Source: WHSW01 sp963821345
GTDB taxonomy: Bacteria > Actinomycetota > Thermoleophilia > Solirubrobacterales > 70-9
Reading direction: 5' to 3'
Length of the DNA stretch: 64,000 bases
Assembly (NCBI GenBank): GCA_963821345.1
Contig: CAWGDM010000012.1
Location: 558,001-622,000, forward strand
Shown: piece by piece, positions 1 through 8,989 of the stretch
Layout: the number at the start of each line of letters is the position of its first letter
Position numbering within the stretch: the stretch's first letter is position 1
The notes under the pieces: model-generated
The model's input: the letters and a program-made list of their open reading frames with translations, nothing else
What the model was told of the DNA's origin: nothing
Database searches by the model: none
Program-made: the position numbers and the translations under genes

Positions 1-846
1 GAAGTTCATCCCGAAGAAGCCGACGATGAACCCGAGCGGGAGGAAGATCGTGGCGACGATCGTCAGCCGGTAGGTGGTCTCGTTGAGCTGGATCTCGAGC
101 GCGTGCGAGAGCGCGCCGCTGGCGGCGTCGATGCGGTCGACGGCGCGGTCGAGCTGGGTCTGGATGCGGCCGAAGTACGCGCCCTTGTCCCCCTTGAGGC
201 CCTCGACATGGTCGATCTCCTCGCCGACGCGCTCGAACAACGCCCGCTGCGGGCCGACCCGCATCCGCAGGCCGGTGAGCCGGTCGCGCAGGCTGGCGAT
301 CTGCTCCTTGTCCTGCGAGCGCGGACGCAGCCCGCTGCGCAGCAGGCCCGTCTCCAGCTCCCCCACCGCGAGCTCGATGTTCGCCATCGCCTCGAAGATC
401 GTGCTGGTCATCCCGTCGAGCGCCAGGTAAACGGCGTAGCGCTCGTCGCGCCCCTCGGGGATCCGGCCCGAGGAGACCTCGGCGGGGACGTCGTGCGGCC
501 GGCGATGAACGGTCAGCAGGTAGTCGCCGTGCAGGGCGACGTTGACCTGGAACGGGTCGATCGCCTCGATCCCGCCGAGGACATCGGCGTCGGGCTTGCC
601 GATGCACCAGAAGCGGAACACGATCAGGTCCCGGTCGATGTGCATCTTGCGCGCCGGCGAGGCCGCGCGCTCGAACTCGCCGAGCGCGGCGGCGGCGCCC
701 TCGTCGATCCCGAACGCCTCGGCGATCGACTCGACGGTGGTCTCGCCCGCGAGGTCAAGGTCGGCCCAGAAGAACTCGTCCGCGGCGCGCTTACGGGCGA
801 TCTCGCTCGCGTCGAGCACGCGCATGATCGAAATCCGCGACCCCAT
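1..846 (-). CDS. CorA-family divalent cation transporter (3' end off the window)
   Basis: Inner-membrane Mg2+/Co2+ channel family. The frame is open for 282 codons from ATG at 846 to base 1, where it runs off the window just after the first membrane helix, whose end reads GFFGMNF. GMN is the CorA selectivity-filter motif. Upstream is the usual acidic cytoplasmic domain and a long helical stretch. The second helix must lie outside the window. A second CorA-like protein at 13803-14792 lacks GMN, so this copy is the more likely genuine transporter. It is divergent from the MBL gene, with 60 bp between. The family call is firm; the ion is inferred from family. Confidence 0.9.
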   Translation of the reverse strand, partial: MGSRISIMRVLDASEIARKRAADEFFWADLDLAGETTVESIAEAFGIDEGAAAALGEFERAASPARKMHIDRDLIVFRFWCIGKPDADVLGGIEAIDPFQVNVALHGDYLLTVHRRPHDVPAEVSSGRIPEGRDERYAVYLALDGMTSTIFEAMANIELAVGELETGLLRSGLRPRSQDKEQIASLRDRLTGLRMRVGPQRALFERVGEEIDHVEGLKGDKGAYFGRIQTQLDRAVDRIDAASGALSHALEIQLNETTYRLTIVATIFLPLGFIVGFFGMNF

Positions 847-906
847 GCTGGCCGCCGACACTACGGGCGCCGTCGGAGCGAATCCCGGCTGATCTAGGAT
901 CAGCCG

Positions 907-1573
907 ATGCCCTACTCGCGGATCAGCCGCTTCGGCTTCGTCAACACGTACCTGGTCGAGGACGAGGACGGCCTGACGGTGATTGACACGATGATTCCCG
1001 GCTCGGCGAAGGGGATCGTCGCGGCGGCCGCCAAGCACGGGATGCCGATCGCCCGGATCCTGCTCACCCACGCCCACCAGGACCACATCGGCTCGCTCGA
1101 TGCGCTGCACGAGGCAGCCCCCGAGGCCGAGGTGATCATCGGCGCTCGCGAGGAGCGGCTGCTCGATCAGGACAAGAGCCTCGATCCGGGCGAGCCGCAG
1201 TCGAAGCTGCGCGGCGGCTACCCGGGCGCCGAGGTGAAGCCAACCCGCACCCTGGCGGCGGGCGACCGGGTCGGATCGCTCGAGACGCACGCCTCGCCCG
1301 GCCACACGCCCGGGCCACCTGTCGTTCCTCGACACCCGCGACGGGACGCTGTTCTGCGGCGACGCGTACTCGACCCTCGGCGGCGTGCGGACGTGTGCGA
1401 ACGGGAGCTGGCGCTTCCCGCTGCCGATGATGGCGACCTGGGACAAGCCGACGGCGCTCGAGAGCGCGAAGGCGCTGCGGGCGCTGAATCCGAAGCGGCT
1501 CGCCCCCGGGCACGGCAAGGTGATCGAGGACCCCGCCGCGGCGATGGACGCCGCGATCGCCCGCGGCGCTTAG
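907..1573 (+). CDS. MBL-fold metallo-hydrolase, interrupted by a +1 frameshift
   Basis: Beta-lactamase-like fold hydrolase of unknown substrate. The zinc motif HAHQDH is at residues 55-60, and SPGHTPG and PGHG supply later ligands. The frame breaks at the GGG run near 1311-1313. Removing one G restores TPGHLSFLDTRDG, and the protein then continues through the C-terminal helices to TAG at 1571-1573, giving about 221 aa, normal for the family. The only lesion is one extra G in a homopolymer, so a sequence error is likelier than true inactivation. The start is ATG at 907. Confidence 0.85.
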
Positions 1574-1642
1574 ATGATTGATGCCGCGGAGGCGCGTGCG
1601 CGAGGGCGCACGGCACCGAGCCGGGCGTGGTCGGGCGACGAA

Positions 1643-1664
1643 GCGCGTGCCGGTTGGCACGCGC
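1643..1664. terminator. Hairpin between convergent genes
   Basis: Perfect 9-bp inverted repeat GCGCGTGCC / GGCACGCGC with a GGTT loop. It lies between the ends of the MBL gene (+) and the M14 peptidase gene (-), so it could serve both. There is no T-tract, as is common in very GC-rich genomes. The rest of the 1574-1749 gap shows nothing else. Confidence 0.5.
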
Positions 1665-1749
1665 GAGGAGTCCGGGCGCGATCCGGCGATGTGTGTCCGT
1701 GCGTCATTCGCGTGCGTGGATCCGTGGGATCACTCATCTGAAGAGTTCG

Positions 1750-2427
1750 TCAGCGCGGGGTCGCGATCCGGGCGACGGCGCGGGCGTGGCGACGGACCTC
1801 GGCCCGGCTGAGCCGGCCGGGGCCGAACTCGACCACGAACGCCTTCTCGTGCAGCGCCTCGTCCTGCCAGCCGGTCGCCGCGCCGGGCGGGGTCGGGTAG
1901 CAGTCGCGGGCGGGCAGGCCCGAGAGGCGGGCGTAGCGCAGCGCGACCCGGCGGCCGCGGCGGTTGCACGGGATCAGGGTGCGGCCGAAGGGCTGGTGGT
2001 ACCAGATGGTCACGTCCGGTCTCAGCTCGCGCACCAGCCCGCGTATCGCCCTCGTCTCCGGCTCCGAGAACGGATGCGGGCCGGAGTAGTAGCCGCTCGA
2101 CGGCGGGATCGGCTCCCAGCCGGCGGCGAAGTTGCGGTTCAGATCGACCTCGTGAGCGTTGCCGCGGGTGTCGGCGTCGACGCCGTCGGGGTTGACCGTG
2201 ATCACGGTCCACAGGTCGACCCCGTCGAGGCGGGTCGCGTAGTGGCGGCGCAGCCTGCGGATCACGCGGTGGCCCTGGGTCTCGTCGCCGTGAATCGAAC
2301 CGACGACCAGCGCCGTCCGCGCGGCGCCGGGGTCGCCGAGCTCGTGCGCCACCAGCGGCCGGTCCTGCACCGAATGGCCGAAGACCATCGACGCCGAGGC
2401 CAGCAGCGCGGCCGCGGCCGCGATCAC
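1750..2427 (-). CDS. M14-family zinc carboxypeptidase / murein peptide amidase-like, exported
   Basis: Zinc peptidase of the carboxypeptidase A fold. HGDE at residues 46-49 gives the first two zinc ligands. NPDG (79-82) and DLNRNF (95-100) are substrate-binding motifs. A His near 143 (WYHQPFG) is the third ligand, and the Glu of VVEFG near the C-terminus is the general base. At 225 aa it is the short MpaA-like type. The start is GTG at 2427, whose GTGA overlaps the TGA of the upstream secreted-protein gene, so translation is coupled. The hydrophobic N-terminus suggests export. A role in peptide trimming is inferred; no substrate is visible. Confidence 0.85.
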   Translation of the reverse strand: MIAAAAALLASASMVFGHSVQDRPLVAHELGDPGAARTALVVGSIHGDETQGHRVIRRLRRHYATRLDGVDLWTVITVNPDGVDADTRGNAHEVDLNRNFAAGWEPIPPSSGYYSGPHPFSEPETRAIRGLVRELRPDVTIWYHQPFGRTLIPCNRRGRRVALRYARLSGLPARDCYPTPPGAATGWQDEALHEKAFVVEFGPGRLSRAEVRRHARAVARIATPR

Positions 2428-3356
2428 CGCGAGCCGGCCTCGCCGTAACGGGTCATCAGGCGCCTGATCGTTCGCATCATCGTCCGGTCGCGGGTGGCGT
2501 TGTAGGCGACCGCCCCTCCCCGGCCGGCGCTGGCGGGCGCGGCCCTCACACAGGTGGGAAAGAAGACCGGATAGGCGAAGCGATAGTGGTATTTCGCCTG
2601 CTGGCGCGCCCGTCGCGAGACGTAGGCGACGCGCTCGCTGGCGCTCAGCTCACGCATGAACCGGCAGCCGTCGGAGTCCGGCCGTCGCGGGTCGTTGCCG
2701 ATCTGGACGTAGACGGGAAACCTCCTCGCGAGCTCCCGGACCGCCGGGAGATTGATCCGGAAGCCCGTGCCCTGCACCAGCACGTAGTCGGTCCCGCGCG
2801 GGATGTACGGGTGCCTGGCGATTCCGAAGACGTTGCCCCCGACGCTCTCGCCGTGGCGATGGGCGTCGGCGACCGCGGCCTTGATCACCGCCCGCCTACG
2901 CTCGGCCGCGCGGGTGTAGAAGTCGAACACCCAGCCGTCGGGCTCGATCCGCCTGCGCACCTTCGCCATCATCTCCTCGATCCGGCTGGGCCTGCCGTAG
3001 TTGAGGGCGTTCAGCGAGACCAGGAACCTGGCCCTGGGGCTCGCCTTGCGCACCCTGTGGCGAATCGTCTTCCAGGCGCTGACCTCGCGCGGCCGGATCC
3101 GATCTCCGACGTGGTAGCGAAGCGGCGCGGTGACCAGCGTCGGGCGCAGCCGCGCGAGCGAGGCGCCGATCGACTCGGGCGTCTCCCTGCGGACCGCGAG
3201 CACCCCGCGCTGAAACACGCGCACGGCGGCGATCCGCGCGCCCGCGGGAGGATGCGGGCGGCCCGCGGGCGCGTCCGCGCTCTGGCCGGCCCCCGTCGGC
3301 GCGGCCACCGCGAGCACCAGACCCAGAGCGAGGACGACGCCAACCGTCCACCTCAC
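2424..3356 (-). CDS. Secreted protein of unknown family (paralogue of 20059-20976)
   Basis: 310 aa with a signal peptide (residues about 1-25, ending near PTGAGQ). I do not recognise a named domain. It shares a full-length set of blocks with the protein at 20059-20976: SIGA, RPREV..W, NAL.Y, PDGW.FDFYT, GGN.FGIA, GTDY..VQ, SDGC.F and FAYP.(F/L)FP.C. Two Cys (in SDGC and FP.C) are kept in both and could form a disulphide. Conserved Asp, Asn and Tyr at strand ends resemble a (beta/alpha)-barrel hydrolase, but that is only an impression. It is coupled by a 4-nt overlap to the M14 peptidase gene, suggesting joint extracellular function. Confidence 0.75.
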   Translation of the reverse strand: MRWTVGVVLALGLVLAVAAPTGAGQSADAPAGRPHPPAGARIAAVRVFQRGVLAVRRETPESIGASLARLRPTLVTAPLRYHVGDRIRPREVSAWKTIRHRVRKASPRARFLVSLNALNYGRPSRIEEMMAKVRRRIEPDGWVFDFYTRAAERRRAVIKAAVADAHRHGESVGGNVFGIARHPYIPRGTDYVLVQGTGFRINLPAVRELARRFPVYVQIGNDPRRPDSDGCRFMRELSASERVAYVSRRARQQAKYHYRFAYPVFFPTCVRAAPASAGRGGAVAYNATRDRTMMRTIRRLMTRYGEAGSR

Positions 3357-3394
3357 TTGACTTCGCCTCCGGCGACGGGGGAAGATGGCGAGGA

Positions 3395-4510
3395 ATGGGA
3401 GGGCACCACTCCAAGCGGGGACGGTTGCCGCGCCGGGTGATGACGATCGCCCTCGCCGGGGCGCTGACGGTCACCTGCGCCGGCAGCGCTGATGCCTACG
3501 TCTTCTGGACCAACCGGGACTCGGGGACGATCGGGCGCGCGAAGTCCAATGGCCAGGGCGTCGACCAGTCCTACATCAAGGCGCGCGGCACCCTCTACGG
3601 AGTAGCGGTCAACGACGACTACGTCTATTGGTCCGACCGCAAGGCCGGGACGATCGGACGCGCGAGCCGCAACGGCAACGCGATCAAGCGCAAGCTGGTC
3701 ACCGGCCTCAACAATCCGCACGGGATCGCGGTCGACTCCGACTACATCTACTGGGCCGACTCGGGCACGGACTCGATCGGCCGCGCGAACCTCGACGGCA
3801 CCGGCGCCAATCCAAGCTTCATCGCCGGCACGAACGGCGCCTCGGACATCGCGGTGGACGGGCATTACCTGTATTGGACCAACTCCGGCGGCATCGGCCG
3901 GGCGAACCTCGACGGCACCGCCCCCGATCTCGACTTCCTCTCCACCCTTGCCTACGGCGTGGCGGTCGATAGCCAGCACATCTACTGGGCGCGGTTCTCC
4001 TACGGCCCGACCCGCGGCGGGGTCGGCCGGTCGAAGCTCAACGGGACCGGGATCGAGAAGAAGTTCGTCTCGGTCCGCAAGATCTATCCGGGGGGCGTCG
4101 CCGTCGACGACGCGCACATCTGGTGGGACGAGCAGACGGGGATCGGCCGCTCCTCCCTCAGCGGCAAGAACGTCAAGGCGCACCTGATCAAGGGCCCCCG
4201 CGTCGGCCACGGCGAGTCGGGGATCGCCGCGATGACGGTCGATGCCGACGGGACCCCGCCAACCACGAAGATCAAGAGTGGCCCGCCCGCCAGGACCAGG
4301 CACCGCTCGGTGCGCTTCCGGTTCGCCAGCTCCGAGCCCGACTCGAGCTACAAGTGCAAGCTCGACAAGCACCGCTGGCGCCACTGCGACGAGTCGTACA
4401 AGGTCAAGGACCTCGACCCGGGCGACCACAAGCTCGCGGTCCGGGCGACCGACCGGTTCGGCAACACCGATCCCACCCCGGCCAAGGCCGGCTTCAAGGT
4501 CGTCGGCTAA
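3395..4510 (+). CDS. Secreted YWTD-type beta-propeller repeat protein
   Basis: 371 aa with an N-terminal signal peptide (MTIALAGALTVTCAGSADA) and at least six repeats of about 40 residues containing YWTN, YWSD, YWAD or YW. and IGR.(N/S)LDGT. This pattern matches LDL-receptor class B propellers. The last ~90 residues form a separate Cys-containing Ig-like module (YKCKLD..WRHC, then DPGDHKLAVRATD.FGN), typical of actinobacterial surface proteins. Binding or scaffold roles are inferred. The start may be ATG 3395 or the internal ATG at 3440. Its TAA overlaps the stop of the convergent peptidase gene. It is divergent from the secreted unknown at 3356, 38 bp away. Confidence 0.8.
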   Translation: MGGHHSKRGRLPRRVMTIALAGALTVTCAGSADAYVFWTNRDSGTIGRAKSNGQGVDQSYIKARGTLYGVAVNDDYVYWSDRKAGTIGRASRNGNAIKRKLVTGLNNPHGIAVDSDYIYWADSGTDSIGRANLDGTGANPSFIAGTNGASDIAVDGHYLYWTNSGGIGRANLDGTAPDLDFLSTLAYGVAVDSQHIYWARFSYGPTRGGVGRSKLNGTGIEKKFVSVRKIYPGGVAVDDAHIWWDEQTGIGRSSLSGKNVKAHLIKGPRVGHGESGIAAMTVDADGTPPTTKIKSGPPARTRHRSVRFRFASSEPDSSYKCKLDKHRWRHCDESYKVKDLDPGDHKLAVRATDRFGNTDPTPAKAGFKVVG

Positions 4511-6330
4511 CCGGGCTGCGCCGAGACGGCCTCGGCGGTCCGCTCAGCGCGCTCCAGCTGGCGCTCGATCAGGTCGAGGCCGGCGTTCCAGAAGCCGGGG
4601 TCGGTGAGGTCGACGCCGACGATCTCGCCGAGCTCCTCGGGCAGCATCGAGCCGCCGGCGCTGAGCAGCTCGACGTATGAATCGACGAACGCCTCGCCCT
4701 CCGCTTCGTAGCGGCTGTAGACCGAAAGCGCCAGCAGGTGGCCGTAGGAGTAGGCGTAGACGTAGCCGGGGGTGGCGATGAAGTGCGGCACGTAGCTCCA
4801 CCACGAGCTGTAGCCGTCGGAGATCTCGACCGAGTCGCCGAGCAGCTCGGCCTGGGTGTCGGTCCAGGCGGCGGCGAAGGCGTCGACCGAGAGCTCGCCC
4901 GACGCGCGGCGCTCGCCATGGACGCGGTCCTCGAAGCGGTTCATCGCCACCTGGCGGAAGACGGCGCCGACCGCGCCGTCGAGCGAGGAGCCGAGCAGCG
5001 ACAGGCGCTCGGCGTCGTCGTCGGCGTCCTCCAGCAGCCTCCCGAGGACGATCGTCTCGCCGAAGATCGAGGCGGTCTCGGCGACCGTCAGCGGGGTGCC
5101 GAACTCGAAGATCCCCCGCGGCCGCGAGAGCGAGGCGTGGACGCCGTGGCCGAGCTCGTGCGCCATCGTCAGCACGTCGCCGGGCCGCGAGGTGTAGTTG
5201 AGCATCACGTAGGGGTGCGCCGAGGGCACCGCGTAGGAGCAGAAGGCGCCGCCGCGCTTGCCCGGCGCCGGGGGCGCGTCGATGTAGTCGCCGCTGAAGA
5301 ACTCGGCCGCGGTCTCGCCGAGCACCGGCGAGAAGCCGCGGTAGCAGTCGAGGACCAGCTCGCGGGCCTCGTCGTAGCCGACGTGGCGCTCGGCCTCGGC
5401 CAGCGGCGCGACCCGGTCGTAGTCGGCGAGCACGTCCAACCCCAGCATCCGCGCCTTCAGCCGGTACCAGCGGCGGGCGAGCTCGTAGCGGCCCTGGACC
5501 GCCTCGATCAGCGCCTCGACCGACTCGTCGGAGGCCTCGTTGTCGAGGTTGCGGGCGGCGAGCCAGTGGTCGAAGGAGCGCAGCCGATCCTTGGTCGCCT
5601 TGTCCTGGAGCAGGGTGTTGTAGATGAACGCGCGCGTCCGCAGCCCGGGCTCGAGCGCCCCGGTGACCGCCTCCGCGGCCTCGGCGCGGCGCTCGCGGTC
5701 GGGGTCCTGAAGGCGGCTAAGCGCCTCCATCAGCTGCAGCGGCTCCTGCGCGTCGGCGAGCTCGACCGTGATCGCCGAGGTCTGCTCGGTGAACAGGCGC
5801 GAAAAGGCGCCCGGGCCGGTGACCGAGGTCTCGGTCATGATCCGCTCCTCGGGCTCGGTGAGCTGATGGGGCCGGTAGCGGCGCTCCATCTTCAGGTAGT
5901 GGCGGCAGAAGGCGAGCTCGGGCGCGTCGAGCAGCTCCTGCGCGCGCTCGTCGGAGAGCTCGTTCCACTCGAGGTCGAAGAACAGCAGCGTCGTCTGCAG
6001 CGCCGCCGAGCGCTCGCGCACCTGCTGCATCAGCGAGCCGACCTCGGGCGAGAGGGTGTCGACCGAGAACGCCAGCGAGGCGTAGGTGCCGGCGCGCCCG
6101 CCGAGGTCGGAGATCGCCTCCAGCTCGCGCATCGCCGCGGCCATCTCGGCCGGCTCGATCGTCTCCAGGGCGCCGCGGTAGCGCTCGGCGAACGCCTCGG
6201 CTCGCTGCTGGCACTCGTCGAGCTGGGCCAGCGCCCGCTCGGAACCACCGCCGTCGACCAGCGGCTCGAGGTCCCAGCGCGCGGCTTCCAGCGCTTCGTC
6301 AGTTCCGGCGGCGGTGGCGGTATCGCTCAT
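4507..6330 (-). CDS. pepF: M3-family oligoendopeptidase (PepF-like)
   Basis: 607-aa cytoplasmic zinc oligopeptidase. MAHELGHG carries the HExxH site, with the downstream Glu in TVAETASIFGE as third ligand. N-terminal helices and the C-terminal YSYGHLLALSVYSRYEAEG block are typical of the PepF/M3B clade. The start is ATG at 6330 in the sequence TGCATGAGC, where ATGA overlaps the stop of the upstream membrane-protein gene, so a longer in-frame extension reaching 7935 is not used. Its stop overlaps the propeller gene's stop tail-to-tail. Role: breakdown of small peptides in the cytosol. Confidence 0.92.
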   Translation of the reverse strand: MSDTATAAGTDEALEAARWDLEPLVDGGGSERALAQLDECQQRAEAFAERYRGALETIEPAEMAAAMRELEAISDLGGRAGTYASLAFSVDTLSPEVGSLMQQVRERSAALQTTLLFFDLEWNELSDERAQELLDAPELAFCRHYLKMERRYRPHQLTEPEERIMTETSVTGPGAFSRLFTEQTSAITVELADAQEPLQLMEALSRLQDPDRERRAEAAEAVTGALEPGLRTRAFIYNTLLQDKATKDRLRSFDHWLAARNLDNEASDESVEALIEAVQGRYELARRWYRLKARMLGLDVLADYDRVAPLAEAERHVGYDEARELVLDCYRGFSPVLGETAAEFFSGDYIDAPPAPGKRGGAFCSYAVPSAHPYVMLNYTSRPGDVLTMAHELGHGVHASLSRPRGIFEFGTPLTVAETASIFGETIVLGRLLEDADDDAERLSLLGSSLDGAVGAVFRQVAMNRFEDRVHGERRASGELSVDAFAAAWTDTQAELLGDSVEISDGYSSWWSYVPHFIATPGYVYAYSYGHLLALSVYSRYEAEGEAFVDSYVELLSAGGSMLPEELGEIVGVDLTDPGFWNAGLDLIERQLERAERTAEAVSAQPG

Positions 6331-7682
6331 GCAACGAGGATATGCACCGCCTCGCCCGCGCGCTCGCGAAACTCGTCCAGGCCCTTGGCGGTGCGGGTCA
6401 GGTTCCCGGGCACCGGGTGCCAGATGATCAGGTCCGAGCCCCCAAGCTGGGCGTGCCAATCGGCCGGCAGCTCCAGCGCCGCGACGGCCTCGGCGGCGGG
6501 CGGACGCTCGAGCTGGACGATCAGCGCGTCGGAGGCAAGCGGCCGGTCCGCCACGTACTCGATCTCCTCTCCCTCGGAGCGCTGCTCGGGCGCGTCGGCG
6601 AACAGCACCAGCAGCCCTTCGATCTCGGTCTCGGGGACCAGCCCGTAGAGCACGTGGTCGGCGAAGCCGGGGACCGCCAAGTGGCGGTGATCGGCGTGAA
6701 AGCGCCAGCGATCGCGCAATTCGAGCTTGCGCTTGCGAGCGTACTCGCGCACGAACGCCTCCAGGCCGACGCGGCTGACCGAGGCGGTGCCCCAGTGGTA
6801 GCGCGAGGCGCTGACCAGACGCGCGACCCCGAACACCGCCACTGCGGTGATCACCCCGGCGACCAGCGCCAGCAGCGGGAAGTCGATCACGGCGAGCGCC
6901 AGCGCCACCACGCCGCCGATCAGAACCGACCAGAAGCTCGCGTTCAGAAGCACCCGCGGGGTGCGGGCGGCGACGTTGCGATACGCGGTAACCGCCGCCG
7001 GGACGCTGACCGGGGGGCGCTTGAAGTCGACCTTGGTCATCGCTGCCTCGATCGCCGCGATCTCGGCCGATTCGTCGAACAGGTCCGGGTTCAGGTCCTC
7101 CTCGGCGGCCTCGGCGCGGATTCGGGCGGTGAGCTCGGCGGCGGTCGCGCACAACGCCTCGACCGCTGCCGCGTCGGCGAGCGGCCCCGGCATCATGATC
7201 GCCAGATTGCCCTCGTTGAGCTCGAACGAGAGCCCGGCCGGCGCCTCGTCGGCGAGCCAGGCGATCAGCTGCGGCGAGAACAGCTCGCGCACGTATCCCG
7301 GGTCCTGGCCGGCGAGCGCCAGCAGCCGGTAGCGGCGATTGAAGGTGGCGCTCTCGAGCTTCGTCTCGGCCCATTGCTCCGCCGGCAGCTGGGCCGGGTT
7401 GGCGCCCCCGAGCGCAGCCCGATCGCGGCAGACCAGCGCCGGGACGAAGGCGACGCTCTCGGGCACCTCGGCGAGCACGATCGCCGACTCGCGGTGCGCC
7501 CCGCCGTTGGCGAACCGGTGCTCGAACAGCTTCCCCTCGAACCCCGGCGCCAGCTCGCCGCCGACCAGCGAACGGGCCCAGCCGCGATCGCCGGTGATCA
7601 GCGCCGGGGTCAGCGCCCGCAACTCGGCCTCGTCCTCGACCGCGAGGCCGTGGACGCCGGCGAATTGCGCGATCGCATCCAT
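6327..7682 (-). CDS. Two-helix membrane protein of unknown function
   Basis: 451 aa, not recognised. Residues about 245-295 form two adjacent hydrophobic helices (SVLIGGVVALALAVI and LALVAGVITAVAVFGVA). The long N- and C-terminal parts are soluble and rich in Ala, Glu and Asp. The N-terminal half contains paired blocks (ALVCRDRAALGG, FSPQLIAWLADEAP) resembling actinobacterial proteins that pair a soluble domain with a membrane hairpin. The start is ATG at 7682, divergent from the SprT-like gene. Its end is coupled by ATGA to the M3 peptidase, so the two are co-translated. No function is claimed. Confidence 0.7.
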   Translation of the reverse strand: MDAIAQFAGVHGLAVEDEAELRALTPALITGDRGWARSLVGGELAPGFEGKLFEHRFANGGAHRESAIVLAEVPESVAFVPALVCRDRAALGGANPAQLPAEQWAETKLESATFNRRYRLLALAGQDPGYVRELFSPQLIAWLADEAPAGLSFELNEGNLAIMMPGPLADAAAVEALCATAAELTARIRAEAAEEDLNPDLFDESAEIAAIEAAMTKVDFKRPPVSVPAAVTAYRNVAARTPRVLLNASFWSVLIGGVVALALAVIDFPLLALVAGVITAVAVFGVARLVSASRYHWGTASVSRVGLEAFVREYARKRKLELRDRWRFHADHRHLAVPGFADHVLYGLVPETEIEGLLVLFADAPEQRSEGEEIEYVADRPLASDALIVQLERPPAAEAVAALELPADWHAQLGGSDLIIWHPVPGNLTRTAKGLDEFRERAGEAVHILVA

Positions 7683-7732
7683 GCGCGGCCAACGTTAGTC
7701 CGCCGCCGACGGCGCACCTATCGTGCGCGCCG

Positions 7733-8191
7733 GTGCCCACCCCCCGCCGCCATCCCTCGTACTGGCTGGTCGCCGGGATCGACCTGCGCCGCGAGCTGGA
7801 GCGGCTGCGCGCACTGGGCGTGTTCGGGGACGGCCCGCTGGCCGCGCGCGCCCCGGAGCTGAAGGTGCGCCGCGCCCGGCGGCGACCGAACCGCCTCGGC
7901 TTCGCGGTCCCGGGGGAGTTCCGGCTCTCGGTCACCGACTATCCGGGGATCAGGCCCGGCGACGCGCTCGAGACCCTGCTTCACGAGCTCGTCCACCTGC
8001 ACGTCGGCCGCCAAGCCGGCGCCCGCGCCTGGCACGGGCGCGAGTTCAAGCTCACCCTGGCGCGGGCGATGGCCGAGGCCTACGGGGTCGCCGGGCCGCC
8101 GCCGCGAAACGTCCTCCACGGCATCTACGCCGAGGCGATCGAGCGGATCCGTCTGCGCGGCTCGCAACTCGAGCTGCCGCTCGCCGGCTGA
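7733..8191 (+). CDS. SprT/WSS1-like zinc metalloprotease-fold protein
   Basis: 152 aa from a GTG start. The motif LLHELVHLHVG holds HExxH, followed by RAWHGREFK, where the second His region supplies the third ligand as in SprT proteins. It lacks the C-terminal zinc ribbon of E. coli SprT. The family is linked to DNA-protein crosslink repair in eukaryotes; in bacteria the role is largely unknown. It stands alone between divergent and downstream genes. Confidence 0.75.
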   Translation: MPTPRRHPSYWLVAGIDLRRELERLRALGVFGDGPLAARAPELKVRRARRRPNRLGFAVPGEFRLSVTDYPGIRPGDALETLLHELVHLHVGRQAGARAWHGREFKLTLARAMAEAYGVAGPPPRNVLHGIYAEAIERIRLRGSQLELPLAG

Positions 8192-8264
8192 GGGTTAGGA
8201 ATCACGCCCAGCGGGCATTTGAGGGACAGGGGTCATCCGGGGGGTCGTACGCACATAGGGGGCA

Positions 8265-8576
8265 ATGGAGGCACCAGTGCTCGCAATGACTCAGAACGCG
8301 GTAGCGGCGGTCGAACAGATCGTCGGCCGCAAGGGAATGCCCGCCAGCGCCGTGGTCAGGATCGCCGCCGGCGAACATCGGGCCAACGACGCCGGCCCCG
8401 GGCGCGAGGTTCAGATCGAGGTCATGCCGCGGCCGTCGACCCGCGACCTCGTGGTCCAGGAGATGCGGCTCGCGGTCGAGCCACGCTCGCTCGCCTACCT
8501 CGACGACAAGGTGCTCGACGCCAGGGTCGCCGACGGCGAGGTCGAGTTCCAGCTCTACCCGCAGCCGACCGCGTAA
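8265..8576 (+). CDS. HesB/IscA-like protein lacking the cluster-binding cysteines
   Basis: 103 aa, or 96 aa if the ATG at 8286 is used. The start MTQNAVAAVEQIV and the LAVEPRSLAYLDDKVLDA segment match the A-type Fe-S carrier fold (a helix, then a strand, then a DD.....D block). No Cys is present at all, whereas true IscA/ErpA proteins have three. It is therefore probably not an iron-sulfur donor; the Cys-less relatives are uncharacterised. A weak G-rich ribosome site precedes 8265, and GGAGG lies 14 nt before 8286, so the start is undecided. Confidence 0.7.
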   Translation: MEAPVLAMTQNAVAAVEQIVGRKGMPASAVVRIAAGEHRANDAGPGREVQIEVMPRPSTRDLVVQEMRLAVEPRSLAYLDDKVLDARVADGEVEFQLYPQPTA

Positions 8577-8604
8577 AGGATCGCCGCCCGCATAGGATCG
8601 GGCG

Positions 8605-8985
8605 ATGCCAGACGAATACTCAGAGGTCTTCAGCCAGTCCGCGTTCGAGGAATTCCGCGAGCGCTTCGACGACGGTCCCGTGATCATGCTCAACCTGCTC
8701 GCCTTCAAGCCCGACGGCGGCGCCGAGCGCTACGCCGAGTACGGGGTCGCGGTCGCACCGCTGCTGGAAAGGGCCGGCGGCCGGATCCTCAATGGCGGCG
8801 CCGGCACCGGAGCGCTGATCGGCGACAGCAAGTGGGACCTGGTGGTGCTGGTCGAGTACCCGAGCCGGCGCGCCTTTCTCGACATGGTGACCTCGCCCGA
8901 GTACCAGGAGATCGCTCACCTGCGCCTCGAGGCGCTCACCGACGCCGAGCTGCACCCGCTCGACCGGGTCGACGCACCGGGCTAG
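8605..8985 (+). CDS. DUF1330-type small protein (dimeric alpha-beta barrel fold)
   Basis: 126 aa. The pattern VIMLNLLAFKPDGGAERYAEYG followed by a central Gly-rich turn, then DLVVLVEYPSR.AF..MVTSPEYQE, is the classic DUF1330 layout of a ferredoxin-like dimer. Biochemical role unknown. It follows the HesB-like gene by 28 bp on the same strand and ends just before the convergent signalling gene. Confidence 0.8.
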   Translation: MPDEYSEVFSQSAFEEFRERFDDGPVIMLNLLAFKPDGGAERYAEYGVAVAPLLERAGGRILNGGAGTGALIGDSKWDLVVLVEYPSRRAFLDMVTSPEYQEIAHLRLEALTDAELHPLDRVDAPG

Positions 8986-8989
8986 TTCC

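Noticed and set aside
4738..6648. A 636-codon open frame antisense to the M3 peptidase
   Set aside because: It is a GC-skewed shadow: the other strand encodes an intact enzyme with HExxH, and the antisense product shows no domain.
6331..7935. Extension of the M3 peptidase upstream to 7935
   Set aside because: The extension overlaps an intact membrane-protein gene in another frame; the ATGA coupling at 6330 fixes the start.
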